Shown: positions 12,504 through 24,088, counted from the stretch's first letter. The stretch is DNA of 64,000 nt from Riptortus pedestris (GCA_019009955.1 CM032228.1:180576001-180640000), one strand, 5' to 3'. The notes: a model not told the origin generated them from the sequence alone. Made by a program: numbers and translations.

Positions 12504-13767
12504 GTAACCTCTGTCTGTACATTGATTTTTTTTGCGAAATTTCACGATAACTTTTCGTTTCACATGTCATAGATACCATAACTGCATTTTGTTTCTTTCG
12601 TGTATGTTTGTTTGTTTGTTTGTTTGTTTGTTTGTTACCTTTTCACGCATAAACGGCTGAACCGAATTTTATGAAACTTGGTATGTATACTACTACTAAT
12701 CCAACTTAGACTTTAGGCCATATCAATATTCTCTGAGACGAACAGGAGTGGGGGTTATAAGGGAGGCCTGAAATTAAAAATAGCGATATTTCGTTTCCTA
12801 TTGGTTTTTCGGCAAATATGCACATAACAAAAGTTATTTATTTTGTTATTTAGAGTAACTTTTGTTATATATATTTTTTTCGTATACCGAATTATAAACG
12901 AGATATACGCTAAAACCTATAGCGAGAGTCAACAATTTTATTTGGTACAAAAGACTCAACCGAACTCAATAAAACTCGGTATGCGTATTAGCACTAACGC
13001 CTTTATTATAATAAGCTATACTAACATTTCTAGGGACGGGCAGGAGTGGGGGTTGTAAGGGAGACCAGAATTTAAAAATAGCGGTATTTCGTTTTCTATT
13101 CGTTTTTCGGCAAATATAAACATAACAAAAGTTGTTTATTTTGTTATTTAGAGTAACTTTTGTCATTATTATTTTTGTCTTTTACAAAGTACAAAGTATT
13201 AACGAGATATATACAATAAACTAAAGCGGGAGTCAGCTATTTCATTGGGCGCTAACGATTAAACCGAACTTAAAAAACTCGGTATGTCAATTAGCATTAA
13301 TTCTCCCATGATTATAAGCTATATTAAAATTTTTAGGTTAGAACGGGAGTGTTGGTTATAAGGGAGACCTGAAATAAAAATTTATTTCATTGTCTATTTG
13401 TTTTTCGACAAACATGCACATAACAAAAGTTGTTTACTTTGTTATTTAGATTAACTTTTGTTTTATACGCTTCTCCTGGAACAATGTGTGGAGCAAGTAA
13501 TTTGCGTAGAAATAATGCTTTGCTCAACAATTCATTCCAATTTGAACTATGAGGACAGGGAACGGGATATATGACAATTTGGAGGACAGTGAAGACTTAC
13601 ATAAAAAAATAATTTTATTATTAACAAATGCCAACAACGGGTATTAACCTTTAACACTGGGACGGGTAAATGTCAAAATAGTGTGCAAAGTAATACCTTG
13701 CCAAAAAAAAAAACATCACCATTCAGCCTCAAATCAATTCCCCGGGCGAAGCCGGGTATCTGAGCTA

Positions 13768-13820
<53 letters not shown>

Positions 13821-14130
13821 CCTGTTAAACGCTCTGGTGGTCACAATTTTTGTTTGATCATTACCAAACTCATATTTTTAAACGGTTTTTGTAAAACTAA
13901 AGATAAAGTTCGTTATTGGCTGAAATCCGAGCAGTGAGAGGGGGAGTTTCGAAAATTCTTAATATCTCCGTTATTATGCGTCGGATCGAAAAGTTGTATA
14001 GGGCCAATCGTATTGCAAATGTAATTTCATAAAAATGTTTTTTATGTACGTTTTTTCACTATCTTCGTTATTAACGTAGGCATATGCATTCTTTAGTTTT
14101 CGGTCTTCAGTAAACCCTCACACCAACTCA
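12436..14130 (+). mobile_element. HINE-like element split by a Helitron
   Basis: The left edge is TTTTAGCAGATTTATATA at 12436: the HINE 5' terminus fused directly to a TA tract (12447-12498), so the rest of the 5' part is lost. After the Helitron and a second TA tract (13769-13818) the HINE interior resumes, with AACGCTCTGGTGGTCACAAT, TTGATCATTACCAAACTCA and TTAATATCTCCGTTATTATG. No 3' terminus is visible and the match fades near 14130. The order means the HINE is older than the Helitron inserted in it. Confidence 0.65.
12499..13768 (+). mobile_element. Non-autonomous Helitron, copy 1
   Basis: The 3' end has the canonical Helitron signature: a hairpin CCCGG-GCGAAG-CCGGG (13741-13756), a short spacer TATCTGAG, then CTAG (13765-13768) followed by T. 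The 5' boundary lies next to the TA tract and cannot be fixed exactly; TAAAATTGTAACCTCTGTCTG is the first shared sequence with the copy at 52643. Inside are three tandem repeats of about 300 bp, each starting near AACCGAA with ACTCGGTATG or CTTGGTATG downstream (about 12659, 12959 and 13263) and each carrying TATTTAGAGTAACTTTTGT or a variant. A (TTTG)n run lies at 12604-12636. There is no Rep/helicase coding sequence, so it relied on an autonomous Helitron elsewhere. Confidence 0.8.
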
Positions 14131-16811
14131 TGCCATATTAGCAATGTGCTGTTGTATCACGAAGCACTTCATTTGAAGCCTAATTACCAAATATTGTTCT
14201 CATTAAACTTATAAGTTTTGAGATAAATGCAAATACGTGACACTGACGTATATTACTATGGTTAAATAGTTTTTTTTATTCCTATTTACAGATACATAGG
14301 TACATGTTAATAATTCGATGGATTGATGTTACGTATTAATATATTTTTATTGGCAGTTCAGGCTGGACAGATTGAAAATGATTTTGTTTATTCCAAATCT
14401 TAGTATACTATCTTTTATTATATATTCATTTGAAATTAATAGTCATTGATATCTCATTTCCTGCTTGACTGCCTATCTTGCTGAAGAACTTCGATAAGCC
14501 TAGCGGCCCATAGTCATTGCGATATCCAGATAACAGTGGCTGATAGCTGCATATCTGATATCGTGTATTCTCTACCCCTCTAGTTTAATGAACAGAGCAA
14601 TAGAAATAAATCATGAAACGCGAGTTGTAGATTGAACTCCCAGACATGTCTTGCTGACTTGCACACAGAAAGAAGACACAGTCAATACGTTTTCTTTTTA
14701 CAGGCTGAATAAACCCCTCTAATCGTAGAAAAAAATTGCTCTGTACTCTTTTCAATAATGTTCATTTTGAAGCAAAGTTGAATTGGAGTTAGTATTGGAT
14801 CCGTGTAGAAGCCATTCTTGGTGGAACTCCGCCAGCAGTAGAACAAGTCACGTGACTTGCTACATTCCTATTGGGTCCGGCTTACAGTTTAGGAAATCAC
14901 CCCTATTTAACTTTAGCCCCACTTCAGACTTGCTCCCTTATTAATTAGTTTTCCGACCAACTTCTACCTTTAGCATAGATAGGTTAGGCTCAGCTTTAAT
15001 GTATTTTATAAAATGTTGCCTCATTTTGACATGAGGGTATCTATCATTGAATTGACGAAAATGATTAATTTTGACCTGTATTGGCAATCTATCATCATTA
15101 ATTTTAATGTCAGATATTTCACTTTAAAAAACGTTGGCTGTTTTTTTACTTAGGAGCTTAACGACAACCTCTACTTAATATTAACAGAAAACGACATAAT
15201 CAAGCGGTGTAAATAACTAACGTTCTGTCATTTTTTGTCTTAGTAAGTTCTAACTTCAGCTTCTCAAAAGCAGGTGGATAGAGAAATCTGGATAAGACAA
15301 GTTAGAGTTCACGAGTGTTCTGTGCACAGGTGACTACAGATGAATTGGAAGTATTATAATTAAGTATTTTTCTTTTCAGAAAATGAAGTATTTTTTCCTA
15401 GTACGATAGTTTTTTGTCTGGAGATTAGTAATTTATTAAAAAAAAATCTCAATACCTACAATTTCAAACTGAATTAACCTCCAAATGATTTGGAAATATA
15501 AATTTGAAAGGAATGTCTGTAAACTGTTGAAAACATACAACGAGAAAAACAAATGTTCATGTTCAAATGTTTTTAATAATTTGTTTACTAGAGTAAAATA
15601 GATTATTGGACTCCGGTTATCCGTTTACGGTAAATAAAAATAATGGAAACCTCTTAGTTACATATCCTGATTTGGTAACATACTTCTGTACGCCAGTGGC
15701 AAAAAGAGTAAGTTCAATTTAATAATTAAAACCAAACATAGCCTTCGGATTTCTAAAGTATAATGATACAGCGAAGTGATGTTTTAAATCCTAAAAAAAT
15801 GAATTATAAAAAAAACAAATGGATACAAATTGAGAGAAAATGGCATGACTAAAACGAAAAAGCAATAGGGGTGTGTCTGCTTTATGGGAGTCCTTTAGAA
15901 TTATACATGATTCTTCAGCAAATGGCAAAATCAATGATGGCAGAAACACATAGCTGCTTGACATGCCATCTTTATATTATTATAACCCTCCACAAGTCAT
16001 TTAGACAAGTGAATGTTTCGACTTTTAAAGGAGCGAAAATTCAGGGAAGGGTGCTAAACACTAATGATTAATTGGGTGTACAAAATTATGGAGAAGGAGT
16101 AATACATTTAAATTATCGTTATTATTTCAATCGCATTTCAAAAACTATATCACTTATTACGGTTAAAAATATTTCAAACTATACAAATTACAAACGTTCC
16201 TATTTCCAAGGTTATAGCAAATATTTACTTAGTAAATATGTACTATACATTTTTTATATGTAAACTGCTCATGTTAACTGCAAATTCGGCTTATCAGAAA
16301 GTGAATTTTAGACAGGTTATTGCTCTGTCTCAAAGATTGACGGAAGGTAGTACGGACAACGTTAAGGACGTCATACACAGAAATCAAGGAGACATAAAGT
16401 ATAATAATGTGCTCCTCTCATTTTTCGACTCATTTCTTCAATAGTAATAATCAGCTGGAAATGAACTTGAATAAGCAAGAAATAAATAAGACTTTCAGTG
16501 GCAATATAGCAAATCACAGGAGCAGAACTCATAGTTTACTGAAAAATTTACAACAACAAACTAATTAAACCCCGAAATTTGAGAGAGAAAAATGCATGGA
16601 ATAAAAATGATATGACCTTTTGATTAATTACACTGATAACATTTTTTATACGTTACAGAATAGCAGTAAGTTTTGAGATTACAAACCTCACTACCACTTC
16701 TCCTGGTCGGATTGCAGCAATTACCAAGTTAGATCATTAGTTGATAATGATCAAATAAAAACTCTAGTCGTAAATATAAAAACTTATATAGTTACACACA
16801 CATAAACCCAA

Positions 16812-16842
<31 letters not shown>

Positions 16843-17111
16843 CGTTTTGGAAGTTTCCTGGACAAGGATAGAAGACTTAAGAAATAATCCCGAAAATAAC
16901 GTCATAAGCACAAACTGCACAACTGAATTACATTAAAGGGGATTTTCTGGAAGTAGCAAAATAGAATACATGTTAATATTTTACCAAGTAATCTTTATAT
17001 CAAGATATTCATACAAATGAAGTATTTGTTCTTTGGAACATCCATGTTTTCATTTCTCGTTTTCCCGTTTCATAAAAATTAAATTATTATTTTACATGTG
17101 AGTAAAGACTT
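14131..17111. other. Long stretch without a gene; 16-bp palindrome at 14844
   Basis: No gene can be supported. Between 14780 and 14950 base composition is less AT-rich and contains a perfect palindrome CAAGTCACGTGACTTG (14844-14859) with a central CACGTG E-box core. Whether this is a regulatory site is unknown. The open frames at 15871-16444 are 63-68 codons without motifs. Confidence 0.45.
16811..16843. repeat. (CA)n microsatellite
   Basis: An interrupted CA repeat of about 33 bp. Unlike most TA tracts here it is not inside a recognised element. Confidence 0.95.
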
Positions 17112-17229
17112 TTAGCAGATTTCCCTTAAGGAAAATCAGCTATTGAGGTCGTACTCATTACGCGAGTTTCGAAAAATTTCTTCGAATGTCCATCGATCCT
17201 ACCCAGGAGGACGAAAATGAGGTCCGTTC

Positions 17230-17293
<64 letters not shown>

Positions 17294-17752
17294 CTGTTAA
17301 CGCTCTAGCGGTCGCAATTTTTGTTTGATCGTTACCAAACTCGGAATTTAATCGTTTTATGTAAAAAGGAAGATCAAGTTCGTTAATGGCTAAAATCGGA
17401 CCAGTAGGAGGGGGGGTTTAGAGGGGGGATTTTCGAAAATTCGAAATATCTCCGTTACCATACGTCGGATCAAAAAATTGTATAGAATCAATCTTATTGC
17501 AAATTAAAATTACTATAAATATTGTTCTATACATTTATTCTGTATCTTTAATATTAACCGAGATATTTGGATTTGTATTGTGAGTGTGGTCGGCTATGTT
17601 CGGGAGTTTCCGCCGAGCGCACTAGCGCTAGTGTGGCCGTTTCACTAACTATTCGTCCTCGTGAGAATAGGTTATTACTAGGCAGATTTCTCTATTGTAT
17701 AACTTCACGTGGGAAATCTGCTTAGTTTACGCAGCCCCTGCGTGACGGACTT
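17112..17752 (+). mobile_element. HINE-like element, complete copy A
   Basis: A complete family member of about 641 bp. It begins TTAGCAGATTTCCCTTAAGG, contains CTATTGAGGTCGTACTCAT, has a TA tract at 17235-17289, then TTTGTCTGTTAACGCTCTAG, and ends with GGGAAATCTGCTTAGTTTAC followed by the hairpin ACGCAG-CCC-CTGCGT (17729-17743) and GACGGACTT. The 5' terminal AGCAGATTTCCC is repeated inverted upstream of the 3' hairpin, which is the asymmetric inverted repeat layout known for Helentrons and HINEs. T residues flank both edges. It encodes no protein. Confidence 0.85.
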
Positions 17753-17756
17753 TTAT

Positions 17757-17812
17757 ATTAAAACGTCCGTTATGTAGGTATTGGATAAACTAAGCAGATT
17801 TCCCACATGCCA
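17757..17812 (-). mobile_element. Inverted second HINE 3' end abutting copy A
   Basis: On the minus strand this reads ATGTGGGAAATCTGCTTAGT, then TTATCCAATACCTACATAAC, then GGACGTTTT. It faces the 3' end of copy A with only about 4 bp between them, so 17711-17812 forms an inverted repeat whose outer arms match over GTGGGAAATCTGCTTAGTTTA. The hairpin region has decayed. It may be the 3' end of a minus-strand copy whose 5' end is at 18620-18755, but the region between is not recognisable. Confidence 0.65.
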
Positions 17813-18619
17813 CAATGAAACGCTGATGCCGTCATCCCCAAATCTATTGTTTATTTCTCGCAAAATAAAACTACTATGTAAGCAGGGATTCGCATTTTTA
17901 ACAGGACGCGAGATGTTCATTAATAAAGTCGATTTAAGTCTAACTTTTATGAGTATATGATTAACTATAAATTAAAAACTGAAAAATACAAATAACTAGC
18001 TTAATTTTCGAGTAATAGTAATACAAATATATATAATGATATTTCATATTATTTTACCCCTCTCCAAATACCTAGTCCAATGAAAACTAATTTACAGAAA
18101 GAATAAGATGTTATGAGGTATATTGGATTATTGTTAATACGAGATGAGTATAAGTGGGGTTTACAGAATTCTGAAAATCCAAATAAAAAAAAATCGTATT
18201 TATTACGGTTAATGTCATAGATAGAAAAAACAACGAATAAAACGTAAAAAGAATTTGCATTAAAGGTTCGTTACATATTATTTTTCGAACCCAACTTTTG
18301 ATTCTCTGGTCCTTTTATACGCCTGAAAACGAAACTCGATCTTTCGTTAAATTTGGATACGACGCTAGGGTGAGAACATACTAATATAAAATGCAGACTA
18401 TTAGACAACCTTAGTGCATTTAAACTGGAACATTTAACAGCAGGTCTAAATAGGAATTCAGTAATTGAATAAATACAAAAAAAAAACTTAAAATTATTAC
18501 TTCTGTAAAAATTAAATAGATCAACAAATTACAAGATTAAAGTAACTTTCTGTAAAATAGCAATAAATAAATATAAATATATGTTATTTTGCAAACTAAA
18601 TAAGCTAAATTCATGAATA
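17813..18619. other. Stretch without a gene
   Basis: No gene is visible. It may be the diverged interior of a minus-strand HINE delimited by 17757 and 18755. Confidence 0.4.
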
Positions 18620-18755
18620 TATATGAACGGAACCGCATTTCGTGGTTTCCTATGTAGAATAATTAGACATTCAACTAAAGTTTCAAATATCACATCATGA
18701 TTATAACCTCAATAGTTGGATTTTCTTAATGAAAATCTGTTTAGAAATGTGAGTC
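18620..18755 (-). mobile_element. Old HINE 5' end, minus strand
   Basis: On the minus strand: ACAGATTTTCATTAAGAAAA, CTATTGAGGTTATAATCATG, TAGTTGAATGTC and CTACATAGGAAACCACGAAA, ending in a short TA run. This is the family 5' half in order, with many substitutions, so it is an old copy. Confidence 0.65.
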
Positions 18756-19447
18756 CTTTATCGTTTATTTCATTGTTAATATGTGACTGTTGACTGTTAC
18801 TGGTAGACGATTTTGTTTGTATACACAAAGCAAAATTCTCTGCTATTTGACTTATATTAGCTATTTATCATAAATTGGCTAAGTGGTCGTTAAGGAATAG
18901 GTCTTACTGCAATTCAAATTCCTTATTTCTTATGGACGTTTGATATGAAAATCGCACAAATAATGGAAATTGCCACTTTGAAAAGAAATCCTTTGAGCTG
19001 GTGAAAACAAATAGCATAGTTCATGAACCAATTGCTTTCTTTCACTTAGGAGCTTAGTTGAACTAGGATCCCTACCTCTTTGGAGAAAGCTACTTTAAAA
19101 GTTCTAAGCATAGCTAATTGAAATGCAAATATATTTTCTTTCACCTTTATTTTATCACTTTATATTAAACGTTCCCTTCTGGTATAACAACTGCTTCATT
19201 AAATCAAAAGATTAAAACCATTTAAGGCATTACATGGTGATATATCACTCGGAATAAAGAACGTCTAGTATCCATAATTTGGGATTCCTGAAGTATTAAT
19301 TCGTGTGATTCAGTGTCGGAGTGATTATTCATCCATTGAGAGAGTTTTTGATGTGAGATATTCAGGATTTCAGAAACTCGAAATGTACTTCTAAAACATT
19401 ATTGAAATCATACAGTTCGAGTTTATGTGATTCATAATCAATTTTGT
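18756..19447. other. Stretch without a gene
   Basis: Nothing that I can support. Confidence 0.5.
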
Positions 19448-19604
19448 TTAAGGGAAATTTGTCCCTTAAGGGAAATCAGCTATTGAGGTCGCACTCATGA
19501 CGCGAGTTTCGGAAAATGTCTTCAAATGTCCATCGATCCTACCCAGGAGATGACGAAAATGAGGTCCGTTCAAAATTATATATATATATATTTTTTTTTT
19601 TGAG

Positions 19605-19930
19605 GCTGCATCGCTGGGAAGTATCGTCATTGTGAGGATTTCGGCTATCTGCTCCAGCGGTTGGAATTTTTGTTCTGCAAATTTTCGATGGAAATGCGTC
19701 CATCTTCGTCAGGCATAAATTTGATTTGAATGGCTACTTCAATTATCATATGTTTTTGAGTTTTATTTTAGTATGGCATTCGCTATTGCCAAACACGCAA
19801 GTATTTGTCCCCACCAAATTAAATTTGATGAGACAAAGGTTTTACACAGAGAGGACCACCTCGGTAAAAGATTAGTCCTGGAAGTCTTAGAAATAAATAA
19901 GAGGACAAATACTATAATACTAATAATACT
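19605..19930 (+). mobile_element. Penelope-like retroelement fragment
   Basis: The segment replaces the interior of HINE copy B. Its right half encodes a piece resembling the end of the GIY-YIG endonuclease domain of Penelope-like elements (see 19773). Its left half, read on the minus strand, contains CTGACGAAGATGGACGCATT, of a kind often seen in the terminal repeats of these elements; that is recall, not an alignment. The two halves are in opposite orientation, which is common for rearranged Penelope-like copies. It could instead be captured sequence from another retroelement. Confidence 0.5.
19773..19915 (+). pseudogene. C-terminal GIY-YIG-like fragment of a Penelope-like ORF
   Basis: The open frame reads FAIAKHASICPHQIKFDET, then KVLHREDHLGKRLVLEVLE and INKRTN. 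Penelope-like elements encode a reverse transcriptase followed by a GIY-YIG nuclease that nicks target DNA. The pattern H-x(5-6)-H-x-I/V-x-F-x(2)-T-x-V/I-L-x-R-E followed by an E-x(0-1)-I-x-K helix is typical of the end of that nuclease module in these elements. Only about 47 residues are left. The GIY and YIG motifs and the reverse transcriptase are missing, and the frame then runs into HINE sequence. The fragment cannot function. A chance resemblance is possible but the string of matching positions makes it unlikely. Confidence 0.55.
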
Positions 19931-20045
19931 CGTGAATAGGTTTAGAGATCCCTTACTACTACTGTTGTAATTGAGCAGATTTCTGTACTGTAAAACTTCA
20001 CGTGGGAAATCTGCTTAGTTTACGCAGCCCCTGCGTGACGGACTT

Positions 20046-21922
20046 TATTTTTCTTTCTAATTTGGTCTTCTTTTCATATTTGTGACAAATTTAAAGTCAT
20101 TTTAGGTGTGATATTTTCAAGATCCCCAGTTTCCCCAATCAAATTTACATGTTTTGATATGGTTATAATTTTAGTATTCAGTTGAATACAACAATGCCAT
20201 CATGTTCTTGGCCATACTGCAAGCGAAGAGGCATAAATTGAAAATTAATAGTTTTTAAAAATAAAGGATTTTAGTGATTTGTTTTCAGCTTTCTTTCTTG
20301 TATAATGCATTTTAGGTTTTGTACCTTCATTCACTACAGGAGGTTCCAAATTTGATAGTAATAGTAATAAGAAAAAAACAGGTTCATTTTCTGTAGTATG
20401 TGCTATGTTGATTTAAAACCAGCAGAAAAAAATTACATTTTTGTTTTCTTTTTGATTAATTTCCTATGATATATTTCAATTTTTCCGGCCTTTTTACATT
20501 ATACAAAGTGACTCCTAGAGAAACTGTTCACAGCTTATTACTCTTCAGGAATTTGTGAAGTGACTTTCAAATCTTTGCTTAAAAAAAATATTAATTTACA
20601 TTTCAAAATCACTTTTGGCAAATTATTGCCAAGCTAACGAGCTTTACGTGGATTATGCTATAGGTATTTTTTTTTACATTTAACACGCCCTCCTAAAATC
20701 GGACCGTCTCCTCTGACATTAATATTAAGTATGCAGTTTTGATAACGTCTCAAAATATCAGTACAGCTCAAACCTCTTGTCAAGAAAATAGTCACAAGTA
20801 AATGGGTGCCCTTTTATGTATGTCCTGTATTTACATTAAGAATTACATATTATTAAGACTATTGATAATAAAGTGTTATTGTTAATGATGTAGTTGGGAT
20901 TTTCTTTGTATTATTAACTCAACTTCATTACTTTGTTATTTAAATTTCCTAAGACAATCATAAAGTGTAAAATAGAAATACATAAAGGAATTATTAATGT
21001 GAAACATGTTAATATAAATCTTCTTTGAGTTATAATGATAAATAAGTGTCATAATAAACGTAATGTTTCAATATTCTAGTATCCGAAACTAAATTTAAAA
21101 AATACCTTTTAGTTTCTTATGATCTTTGTGTGGGAAGTTATATATAATAATTCGGGAATGAGGAATCCCCTTGGAAAGAAAAGGCAGGCCTTAACGTTTT
21201 CACGACTTGTATAACTAGGCCTGAAAAAGGCACTATTCAGATTATTACGTTCATAAATCCTAATGCCTCCTTTAATTTAGCTTCCGAATTAGCTGGTGTT
21301 CGTTGACGTTTTGGCAGTATGAGTGTGACTAAGAGTGGAAAGTAAGCTCTTTCTACGTGACTTAATTCCTCTGTCCAACATAAACTTATTTTATTTTTTT
21401 TAAATATAATGTTTGTTTTCGTGAGGCATACAAAACGACTCAGGTTTTAACACCCATTAAACAGGAATACTTACATGTTTAATGTCCAATTATCACCTTA
21501 TTGTTGGAGGATGGATCTGATGAAATTAACTAAATTACCTTATTCAGAGATCTTAGTGTCAAAAGCTACTCTTTAAATCATATTTTCAATTTCTTTTGTG
21601 ACGATTAACGCGAATATTACAGAGTTAAACTCCCAAAGAGCAAACAAATCAAAATCTTCCGCCCAATCCCGCCAGTTCGCTGTTCCATTATACTCGTATA
21701 TTAGCAGTAGTTAAATAACGTATCACAGATGCATATAAAATACTAGTAATATTTCTACGTCAAGATTTAGGTATTTCATAGTAGAAAAGGTTTTTATTTT
21801 CATCATCAAATATTGATTTACGATTATTACATTTCAACTATTGTAACTCTTTGTATGATTACTTTCATTAAATTGATTCGTTATTTTCAAGTCAATTAGT
21901 TCAATTTCAGTAAATCCCATTT
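20046..21922. other. Long stretch without a gene
   Basis: No coding region, RNA gene or clear repeat. Confidence 0.5.
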
Positions 21923-22241
21923 ATGATATAAGTCCAGAACATAGCCGACTCTTGCCGGCCCCACACATAATACACATGCAAATATCTCGGTTAATATTCA
22001 AGATAGAGAATAAATGTATAGAACAATATTTATAGTACATTTAATTTGCAATAAGATTGGTGCTACACAATTGTTTGATCCGACGTATGGTAACGGAGAT
22101 ATTTCGAATTTTCGAAAAACACCCCTCCTACTGGTCCGATTTCAGCCATTAACGAACTTGATCTGACTTTTTGCATAAAACGTTTAAATATCGAGTTTGG
22201 TAACGATCAAACAAAAATTGCTACCACTAGAGCGTTAACAG

Positions 22242-22303
<62 letters not shown>
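21923..22303 (-). mobile_element. HINE-like partial copy, minus strand (left half of an inverted pair)
   Basis: Read on the minus strand from the TA tract (22246-22303) it gives TTTGTCTGTTAACGCTCTAG, TTGATCGTTACCAAACTCGA, TTCGTTAATGGCTGAAATCG and CCGAGATATTTGCATGTG, the HINE interior. It stops near 21923, before the 3' terminus. It shares its TA tract with a plus-strand copy on the right. Confidence 0.8.
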
Positions 22304-22306
<3 letters not shown>

Positions 22307-22612
22307 GTAATATGGAGTGCAAAATACTTGTACTCGTGACGATTATTTGATAATGGACCAGCGGTCGCAATTTTTATTTAATCGCTACAAAAATCTACAC
22401 TGAAGCATTTTATTTAAAAGTAAACATAAAGTTCATTAATGCCTAAAATCGAACCAGTGGGAGGGGGGAGGGTTGATTAATTAAAAATATCGTCTCTACC
22501 ATGTATCGAAAAATTTTAGAATCAATCTTATTGCAAATTTACTTTTCTATTAATGTTGTTATATACACATTTTCTCTATCATGAATATTAACCGAGATAT
22601 TTGACTTTTTTT
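22304..22612 (+). mobile_element. HINE-like partial copy, plus strand (right half of an inverted pair)
   Basis: After the shared TA tract the plus strand reads CAGCGGTCGCAATTTTTATT, AAGTTCATTAATGCCTAAAA and TTAACCGAGATATTTGAC, again HINE interior but much more diverged than its partner. The two halves point away from each other. The 5' and 3' ends are both missing. Confidence 0.75.
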
Positions 22613-23543
22613 TTAGCTTTCCGCCTTTGCTCTCCTACTCATGTCGTAATAATAAGCTGTTATATACCCACTTTATTCGTTATGTTAAGAGAAGGACACG
22701 TAAACTTTCCAGTTTATTTTAAACTTTATGTCTTGCTTACGTAATAGTCTTTATGTATGTATAATCCATGTGAGAAATATAGTTTTATGTACAGATAACG
22801 TCATCACTCGTGGTCACTGGCAGACACTCTTGAAGCAGTGGTTGAAATTTTTGGGCTTAAGTCTCCTGAAGTTGAGCGTTCGCATTCTCAATTCTTGTTT
22901 TCAAAGAAAATTCTAACATTAAAACAGATGCTATAACCACGAACTCATTTGAGTTTTTAAGTTAATTTTAAAACTTGGAGGCGAAGTCTGCAAAGTATAA
23001 CGATGAATGAAACAAATTCATTACTAGAAGAAACCATATTCACAAAATGAAACTCCAGAAGAGTAAAATTATTCAGCCTAAATTATGGAAAAGAGAAAAT
23101 AATTAAGTATTGACGATAGCAAAGGTAATAGATGAACAGGTTGGGGAGTTGTGTTTATCTTTCGTGAAGCTGATGGATTTATTCATGACTAGGGAATGAG
23201 CTGGGCTTCTGCTTAAGGAATAATGAGAGAATTTAGGAAAAGCGTCGAAAGACTGATGGAATGAGTTAGGTAAAAAATAAAGAAGGTAGGGTTTCTAATG
23301 CCTACACCTCATCGTTCATGAATGAACCTACCGGCAAACAACCGACCTACCAAATATATCTCTCTTCCATCATTTAGTTTTGGGCCTACCAGGACAACTA
23401 CCTGGTGCTCCGTCATAACTCGCCTCTCACTTAAACAACATCCAACAACTTTTTATTAGTGAGTATATAAGTTTATATAATCAAATCCATTTTGATTTCA
23501 TTAAAATAAATTACAATTACATTTAATCCAAGCATGATTTCAT
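22613..23543. other. Stretch without a gene
   Basis: The open frame 22728-22916 has no motif. Nothing else can be supported. Confidence 0.5.
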
Positions 23544-23837
23544 CTATATTTTATTTCCTCTACGTTCTTGTCTGTCCAAAATCCTGGAGATTAGTCTCGA
23601 GAGCTCGGAATCCTGAACGAACAAGGAAATAAAGGTGGTCAGAAACACGAGGCGTCGTTTCTCATGGCTTTCTGCGTCAGACCATTCACTAATAAAGGCA
23701 TCGTGAGGAAAACTAAATTTTTCCCAATAAAGGCATGAGTGGAAAAAATTACATTCCAGGCTAAAGATGATAAAAGCCACATCCTCCGTAGCCCGTAGCT
23801 TGCATAAATTGCCCAATTTCCATTTTTCCACAGGCAT
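23544..23837 (-). CDS. Unrecognised 97-codon open frame
   Basis: I do not recognise this protein. It is stop-free for 97 codons in a locally less AT-rich block, which is longer than most chance frames here. The N-terminus reads MPVEKWKLGNLCKL. The C-terminal part is helical in character (LSRLISRILDRQERRGNKI) and rich in charged residues. It starts at an ATG. There is no signal peptide and no repeat. A HINE begins 94 bp beyond the start-codon end of the frame. No intron or promoter is evident. It may be a host exon, a remnant of a repeat, or chance. Confidence 0.2.
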   Translation of the reverse strand: MPVEKWKLGNLCKLRATEDVAFIIFSLECNFFHSCLYWEKFSFPHDAFISEWSDAESHEKRRLVFLTTFISLFVQDSELSRLISRILDRQERRGNKI

Positions 23838-23930
23838 TACACCATAATGTAGCCTCTATCGGTTCTGTTTGAAGAGGTAGATGGTCAGTCACATAAACTC
23901 TCTTATGACTGATGCGTTTATTAGCAGATT

Positions 23931-24040
23931 TCCTCTAAGGGAAATCAGCTATTGAGGTCGTACTCATGACGCGAGTTTCGAAAAATTTCTTCAAATGTCC
24001 ATCAATCCTACCAAGGAGATGACGAAAATGAGGTCCGTTC

Positions 24041-24088
<48 letters not shown>

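Larger units (their letters stand above)
19448..20045 (+). mobile_element. HINE-like element copy B, carrying foreign sequence
   Basis: The 5' part (from CCCTTAAGGGAAATCAGCTA through GAGGTCCGTTCAAAATTA) and the 3' part (AATAGGTTTAGAGATCCCTT to the hairpin and GACGGACTT) are typical. The first bases differ from the consensus (AAGGGAAATTTG replaces AGCAGATTT). The TA tract is only about 15 bp and is followed not by the usual interior but by a poly-T and about 320 bp of Penelope-like sequence (19605-19930). The tract 19930-20045 closely matches copy C. Confidence 0.8.

Noticed and set aside
13811..14110. Possible independent repeat after the first Helitron
   Set aside because: It matches the HINE interior, so it was merged with the split HINE at 12436-14130.
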